This document shows positions 58,819-64,000 of a stretch of 64,000 nucleotides of DNA, piece by piece. The stretch lies in NCBI GenBank assembly GCA_026545225.1, contig CM048848.1, positions 25,522,806-25,586,805 on the forward strand, read 5' to 3'. The DNA comes from Cornus controversa (lineage: Eukaryota > Streptophyta > Magnoliopsida > Cornales > Cornaceae). Numbering within the stretch: position 1 is the first letter of the stretch; every line of letters begins with the position of its first letter. Made by a program: the position numbers and the translations under genes. The notes under the pieces are model-generated. The model was not told the origin of the DNA. It did not search any database and was given only the letters and a program-made list of their open reading frames with translations.

Positions 58819-60290
58819 TCAGATGCCCAACTTGCCAAGTGAGTTGTAGAAGTTTCTACTACATACAGCTTTTGTGAGTATGTCTGCCAACTGGTCTTCG
58901 GATTTAACAAATGGGAATCGAATTATCTTGGCCTCAAGATTTTGTTTGATGAAGTGTCGATCTTCTTCCACGTGTTTGGTCTGATCATGCTGGATTGGGT
59001 TATGAGAAATGTCAATTGCAGCCTTGTTATCACAAAATAGGTCCATCTCGCAGCCAGGAGCAAAGCCAATTTCAGTTAATAGTCTTCAAAGCTAGAGAAG
59101 TTCACAAAGGCCCTTAGCCATCCCACGAAACTCAACTTCTGCACTTGATAATGCTACCACCTTTTGCTTTTTACTTCTTCATGTAACTAGGTTCCCTCCA
59201 AAAAATGTGAAATAGCCTGAGGTGGATTTCCTATCGGAGATATTTTCTGCCCAGTCAGCGTCTGTGTAACTTTTTACTCGTAGGTGATTGTTTCTTATAA
59301 ACATAAGTCCTTTTCTCGGAGAGGACTTTAGGCATCAAAGAATCCAAATCACCGCATTTATATGATCTTCACTTGGATAGTGCATGAATTGGCTTACTAC
59401 ACTTACTGCATAGGCGATGTCATGCCATGTATGAGAGAGATAAATAAATTTTCCAACTAATCTCTGGTATCTTCCTTTGTCTATTGGCACTTGGTCTGGG
59501 TATTCTCCAAGCTTGTGATTTTTGACTATTGGTGTATTTGTAGGCTTACAATCCAGTAATCTAACTTTTGATAATAAATCTAGGATATATTTTCGTTGGG
59601 AAAGGAATATGCCTTGCTTCGACCTAGCAACTTCAATTCCCAGAAAATATTTGAGTCCTCCTAGATTTTTCATCTCAAAGTCTGTGGCCAATTGATCTTG
59701 AAGTCTTGTTATTTCATCTGGGTCGTCTCTTGTAATGATTATATCGTCTAGAAAGACTATCAAAGCTGTTCTCTTACCCCAATGATGTTTTAAGAATAGC
59801 GTATGGTCTGAGTTGCTTTGTTGAAAGCCATATGTCCTCATTGTCCAGTTCAAGTGCCCAAACCATGTTCTAAGAGATTGCTTCAAGCCATATAAAGTTT
59901 GTTATAGTTTGCACACAATCTTAGCTTTAGAGTTTGCCATATATCCTGGAGGGACATCCATGTAGATTTCTTCTTCAAGATCTCTATGGAGAAAAGCATT
60001 TTTCACGTCAAACTGGTGTAATGGCCAATCAAGATTCACTACAAGAGATAGTAGAACCCTAACAATACTCAACTTGGCCACCGGTGAGAACGTTTCTTGA
60101 TAGTCTACGCCATAGGTTTGCGTATAGCCCTTTGCCACCAGTCTTGCTTTGTACCTTTCAACTGACCCATCGACTTTGTACTTGATGGAGAATACCCACT
60201 TACACCCCACTATTTTTTTACCTTCTGGTAGGGGAGCAAGAGTCCACATCTCATTTTTCAATTATGCCTCCATTTCTTCCTTCAGAGCTC
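58819..60290 (-). pseudogene. copia RT and RNase H
   Basis: RT starts around [14 protein letters not shown] and [20 protein letters not shown] (60260-60150), then [20 protein letters not shown] and [19 protein letters not shown] stop/frameshift lies near 59900. The next block holds ALIVFLDDIIITRDD, where the usual catalytic box is YVDD, and LKYFLGIEVARSKQGIFLSQ. After 59335 the frame is damaged. RNase H reappears at 59046-58819 with LFCDNKAAIDISHNP, KHVEEDRHFI and LADILTKAV. Together these would copy RNA into DNA and remove the RNA strand. Confidence 0.9.
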
Positions 60291-60414
60291 GGATCCACCT
60301 AAGGTCTTCTAGAGCCTCGTCAACACTTGTGGGAATATGATGTGAGGAGAGTTCATTCACAAAGTTTTTGAGGGGTTCGAACAGCTCATTTGTAGAAACA
60401 TAATTGGCAATTGA

Positions 60415-61662
60415 CTATCTCGATCTCTGGTCCTCCAATTTCAGAGAATATCTGTTTGGTGGTTTGCCCTGATTGTGCCTGAAAGGTAACTCATAGCCAA
60501 CAGGAGTATCCACATCATTAGAAATGTGAGGTGTGATAAGAGAGCTTACCTCAATGATATTCTCAGGAGATGGGTCATTGGATACTGAAGAGTGGGGGGG
60601 TACTGCTACTTCAGCTTCTAGAGATGTCGACTCTAGATTAGGTTCCTCAATGGTCGACTGAGGAGCATTAGGTGTCATATCAGTGTCCTTGAACCAGTCA
60701 AATGTCAACCAATTCATCTCTTCTATTCTTGTCTCCCCCTGAAGAGAAGAATTGGATTCGGCAGAAGCGTAGAAAGTGTCGGAATCAAGGAACGTGACAT
60801 CCATAGTCACATAGGTGTGCCTAGTAGTTGGGTCATAGCAACGGTACCCTTTTTGGTGTATGACATAGCCCAAAAAAAGACAACGAATGGCACAGGGATC
60901 AAGCTTCGTGCGTTGGTTCTTATGGAGGTGAACAAATGCAACATAACCAAAGACACGAAGTGGAAGCATCAGTACTGTGGCTAATGACACATAGGTTGAC
61001 AAAGCCTGTAATGAAGTCTTGAACCCAAGAACTTTTGAAGGCATGCGGTTAATGAGATGGACAGACATGGCAACAGCATCAGCCCAGTGGTGGCTAGGTA
61101 CGTGAGCTTGAGCAATTTTGAGGATGTAGCGATTCTTGCGCTCGGCAATACCATTTTGTTGCCGAGTCTGGGGGTATGAGGTCTCATGAATTAGTCCATG
61201 GTGTTGGAAATAATCACAGAACTATTGATTCACATACTCCCCACCATTATCTGATCGAAGAGTTCGGAGTTTCACAAAGAACTGAGTTTGAATCATTGTA
61301 TGAAATGATTGAAATACATGAAAAACCTCATTTTTATGTTTCAACTAGTAAATCTAAGTCATTCGAGTACAATCATCAACAAATATCACAAACCAGCAAA
61401 AACTAGGCAGAGTAGATTTTGGGGAAGAACCCCAGACATCAGAGTGAATCAAGGCAAAAATAACATCGCTCTTATTCATACTCAACGGAAAAGTGACTTG
61501 ATGACTTTTAGCTAAAATGCAAGTCTCACATTTAAAATCCAAAATTGACAGACCCGAAAATAAATTAGGAAACACATGTTGCAGATAACCAAACGACGGA
61601 TGGCCTAACCGACAGTGCCAAAGCAAAATTAGTTCCACTTTGAGGTTGCTTGGGCGGTGCAT
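60415..61662 (-). pseudogene. copia integrase
   Basis: The HHCC zinc-binding start is visible in LWHCRLGHPSFGYL and FKCETCILAKSHQVTF (61640-61490). HSDVWG carries the first catalytic Asp, and FVIFVDDCTRMT (near 61360) follows. The frame is disturbed between 61354 and 61068. It resumes with MSVHLINRMPSKVLG, FGYVAFVHLHKNQRTKLDPC and the GYRCYDP block, then an acidic/Ser-rich linker with FRHNQGKPPNRYSL leading to RT. Confidence 0.9.
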
Positions 61663-61949
61663 GTGGTGTGCTCGGCCAACGCTGAAATCTTCTATATAAT
61701 AGAGCCCCCCCCCCCTCTATTAGTACCAAGCCCAATGATCTCCTTGGTGAGAATATCCTGAATAAGACAAAACACAGGATAAATGAGCACAACACAATTC
61801 AAGTCTTTAGTAACTTGACTCATGGATAGTAATTTGTGAGAAAGAGAAGGCATGAGTAAAGTATTACATAATGGTAGGGATGGTGACAGCATCACAGTCC
61901 CAGCCCCTATTACCAAAGAGATACCTCCATTAGCATTGGCAATGCTAGT

Positions 61950-62834
61950 TCACCGAGGAGGGAAGTGCTGAGAAAAATCAGCAGCATCAAATGTCATATG
62001 GTCTGTTGCTCCAGAATCAAGTATCCAAGCATTACAGTCAGCCTCCCGATTAGAACCAAGTAGAGCATTACCTGGGTTAGTGTTGGAACTATTGGCTGGA
62101 ATAAGGGAAAGATGTGGTTCTGTAGTAGCCACTGCAGCCTTGTCGGTGCTGTCATCATTCCCACCTCCATCACGGCGCTTGACAAAGAACTTCCCTCCGA
62201 ATGTGTGCATAGGCTTGCTCTATTGTTGGGAATGGCTTGATCTGTAGGACATCACTCCTGATATGGTCTAAGTGGTCATCGAGACCATCCAAGAATGCAT
62301 ATACCCGATCTTCTTGAACGAGGGAATTGTAATGTTGAATATCGGTTGGGCATTCCATCGAGTTGGGACGATGGAAATCGATTCACACTAGAGGCCTTGG
62401 AGATCATTGTAGAATTTTTCAAGAGAGCCGCCAGCCTGTTTAAGGCAGGTTACGCGTCACCGGAGGTCATACACCTGGGAGGTGTCGCTGCCATCAAAGT
62501 AGGTAGTAGCAATTGCATCACACACTAGCTTAGCTGTTGGGAAGCAGATGAAGTTACCGATAAGAGAGGAGTCCATGGAATTAATCAACCAGCCTTTAAC
62601 AATAGCATTGTCGGTGTGCCATCATCAAAAGGTAGGATCCGTTTGAGGAGGTTGAGGTAGATCACCATTTATGTATCCCAATTTGTCTTTGCCCGAGATA
62701 TACATCTCGACCACCTGGGACCAAAGAGCATAGTTGGTACCATCCAACTTGATGCCGATCGGTGCAGTAGCAATATTGGAGGTCTGGGTTGGGGCTGAAA
62801 CTTTGCTGAAAACTTCAGTCATTTTCGTGGTCAA
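61950..62834 (-). pseudogene. copia gag and protease
   Basis: Gag N-terminus MTTKMTEVFSKVSAPTQ with KLDGTNYALWSQVVEMYISG (UBN2-type copia gag), frameshifted between about 62620 and 62360. It then reads DRVYAFLDGLDDHLDHIRSD and TIEQAYAHIRREV to 62170. The protease start, WILDSGATDHMTFDA, near 62030 keeps the catalytic DSGA. No clear zinc knuckle survives in the short stretch between. Confidence 0.88.
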
Positions 62835-62945
62835 CTCGGTATGATGGAGGAAGAAGGAGATTCATCAGTATGGGGTCTGTATCAGCCATAAAGGGAGACG
62901 AGATTGGTTAGGAAATTGACAGGAGGATCGGTGGCTTTGATACCA

Positions 62946-63126
62946 TGACAAAACGTATAGAAAATCTCTTATATTCAATTTCTTCTTTACAAGAAATAGT
63001 GTGTATATATAACAAAATGCGAACATCTAAATTTGGCTATACATGTATCACGACTTAATTAACTAAATTGATAGTGTATCCCAAAACTTCCTCCTATAAT
63101 CTCGCGGAGGACAACTCACGCCAACA
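62946..63126 (-). repeat. 5' LTR of copia element
   Basis: 181 bp, next to the PBS. Confidence 0.93.
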
Positions 63127-63849
63127 TAGAGATGAGCATGGATCTCTTGGAGTTGTAGATTGTGAAATTCTAGGGTATCTAACCCCATACCCTCAGTAGA
63201 GAGTGTGTGTTCAGTCCAGTATTCAAAGTCTCTACTAGTGTAATTTCTTATGAGGCATTAAGGGAGTGGGAATTCTCTACAAATGTATATTATTTTCATT
63301 AATGATAGTGAAATTTCTCCTCTTTGTGAATGTAGGTGTGATTTGCTTCCTTTGTACTGAATAATGATTATTTTTTTCCATCTACTAGAACTCAAGAAAA
63401 AGAGAAGATTATAGAGTTCTTATCAAATACTTGTTTACTCTTTGTTCAATGAGAATAATTTGATGTTATATCCGAGTACTTCTGACTTATTGATTATTTA
63501 TTCCCTTCAGCTTTTAAGAACAGAAAAGCAAAATAAAAATTCTCTGCCCATTAAGATGAAACAAGAGAAGGCTAAGAATTAGCTATTACAAGTACTCTGC
63601 TTCCACAAAATTTCCCCAACCAAATCTGAAGTGAACTAGCGTGTTTAAGTATATCAACAATGACATATGTGGGGATACAAATAGGAAGTGAAATATTCAC
63701 CTCTTCTAAGTTGGTAGTGGAATTCTTAGTCATATAAATATTTAGTTGTTAAATTCAAATTCTCAGATGGATCATCTCTCTTTCTTATATAGTTGTCTGG
63801 CTATCATCTTGTTCTTCTTCATTCAACTGAAGAAGAACTCAGATACATT
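63127..63849 (+). other. Possible older copia LTR text
   Basis: Contains ATTAATGATAGTGAAATTTC plus TCCTC...GAATGTAGGTG (63298-63340), a phrase typical of Tork/Tnt1-like LTRs, and no ORF. It may be the host LTR into which the copia element inserted. Tentative. Confidence 0.35.
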
Positions 63850-64000
63850 TGTGAGTAGCACAGTGCGAAAATGGCTATGAAAGTTTATAAAAAACACCTA
63901 AAGGGGGTGAATGAGTGGTTAAACTTGTTTGCTCAATATTTTAATTTTTTTTATTTTTTTCCAATTAAAAAAAAACAACCACACAAAGTAATAAATAAAG
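63850..64000 (+). mobile_element. Copia-type LTR start (copy 5)
   Basis: TGTGAGTAGCACAGTGCGAA then ACACCTAAAGGGGGTGAATG: the 5' end of the same LTR family as 57230-58373, cut by the window edge. Confidence 0.85.

Larger units (their letters stand above)
58610..63126 (-). mobile_element. Complete Ty1/copia element
   Basis: 4517 bp with two 181-bp LTRs (58610-58790 and 62946-63126) and a perfect target duplication TAGAG (58605-58609 and 63127-63131). On the minus strand the LTR is TGTTGGCGTGAG...GTTTTGTCA. The PBS TGGTATCAAAGCC (tRNA-Met) follows the 5' LTR directly (62945 downward). A purine tract, TTGAGGGAGAG, precedes the 3' LTR. The order gag-protease-integrase-RT-RNase H identifies Ty1/copia. 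Very short LTRs and total length suggest the Ale/Retrofit group (inference). About ten LTR differences and several frameshifts show it is old and inactive. Confidence 0.95.

Overview
This window looks like repeat-dominated intergenic chromatin of a flowering plant, probably a eudicot. The evidence is AT-rich sequence, Ty3/gypsy and Ty1/copia elements primed from initiator tRNA-Met, an Athila-type element, CACTA and Mutator-like DNA transposons, an L1-type LINE fragment, and one plant-specific receptor-kinase exon. I cannot name the species. Almost nothing here is an intact host gene. The only good host coding segment is exon 1 of an LRK10-like receptor kinase at 54631-55390 (+), and no kinase exon follows it before the window ends.

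Layout. 1-9580: a decayed minus-strand Ty3/gypsy element (5' LTR 7144-9580, gag, zinc knuckles, protease, RT, RNase H). It is broken by a plus-strand LTR plus leader (2970-5873) and by a foreign segment of about 900 bp that replaces part of RT (about 973-1872). 9600-11550: a truncated copia-type LTR, then a truncated gypsy LTR. 11550-16650: tandem-repeat-rich noncoding DNA, possibly the LTR/UTR of a Tat/Ogre-like element, with a complete 1.72-kb Mutator-like terminal-inverted-repeat element at 13550-15271 that is full of CCA/ACC and AT repeats. 17772-32028: an Athila-like element with both LTRs that keeps gag and protease but has no RT, RNase H or integrase. Nested in it at 23140-28869 is a young LTR element (perfect GTACC target duplication, nearly identical LTRs) that carries only a long gag-like frame, a 38/42-bp tandem array and a purine tract.

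32029-37448 holds AT-rich unassigned DNA, hAT-like remnants and another copia-type LTR fragment. 37449-51302 is a pile of nested elements. A minus-strand gypsy integrase (50480-51302) runs into an LTR of about 3 kb (40646-50442), which is followed by a PBS-like site and then by protease and RT of a second, deleted copy. A 570-bp TRIM sits in that protease. A 6.76-kb CACTA element (41890-48651, TTA duplication) sits inside the LTR. The CACTA element carries a transposase remnant, a LINE fragment that itself holds a solo LTR, and fragments of two host genes: a PPR protein and a UDP-glucuronate decarboxylase exon with both splice sites.

51303-54420 is mostly unassigned DNA with an 87-bp tandem repeat and hAT-like remnants. 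After the receptor-kinase exon come a hAT-like repeat, a solo LTR (57230-58373), a complete minus-strand Ty1/copia element of 4517 bp (58610-63126, TAGAG duplication), and the start of one more copia-type LTR at 63850.

The genes do not form a pathway. What ties the window together is layered transposition. Several retroelements lack polymerase genes and could move only with help in trans, and one DNA transposon has picked up pieces of host genes.
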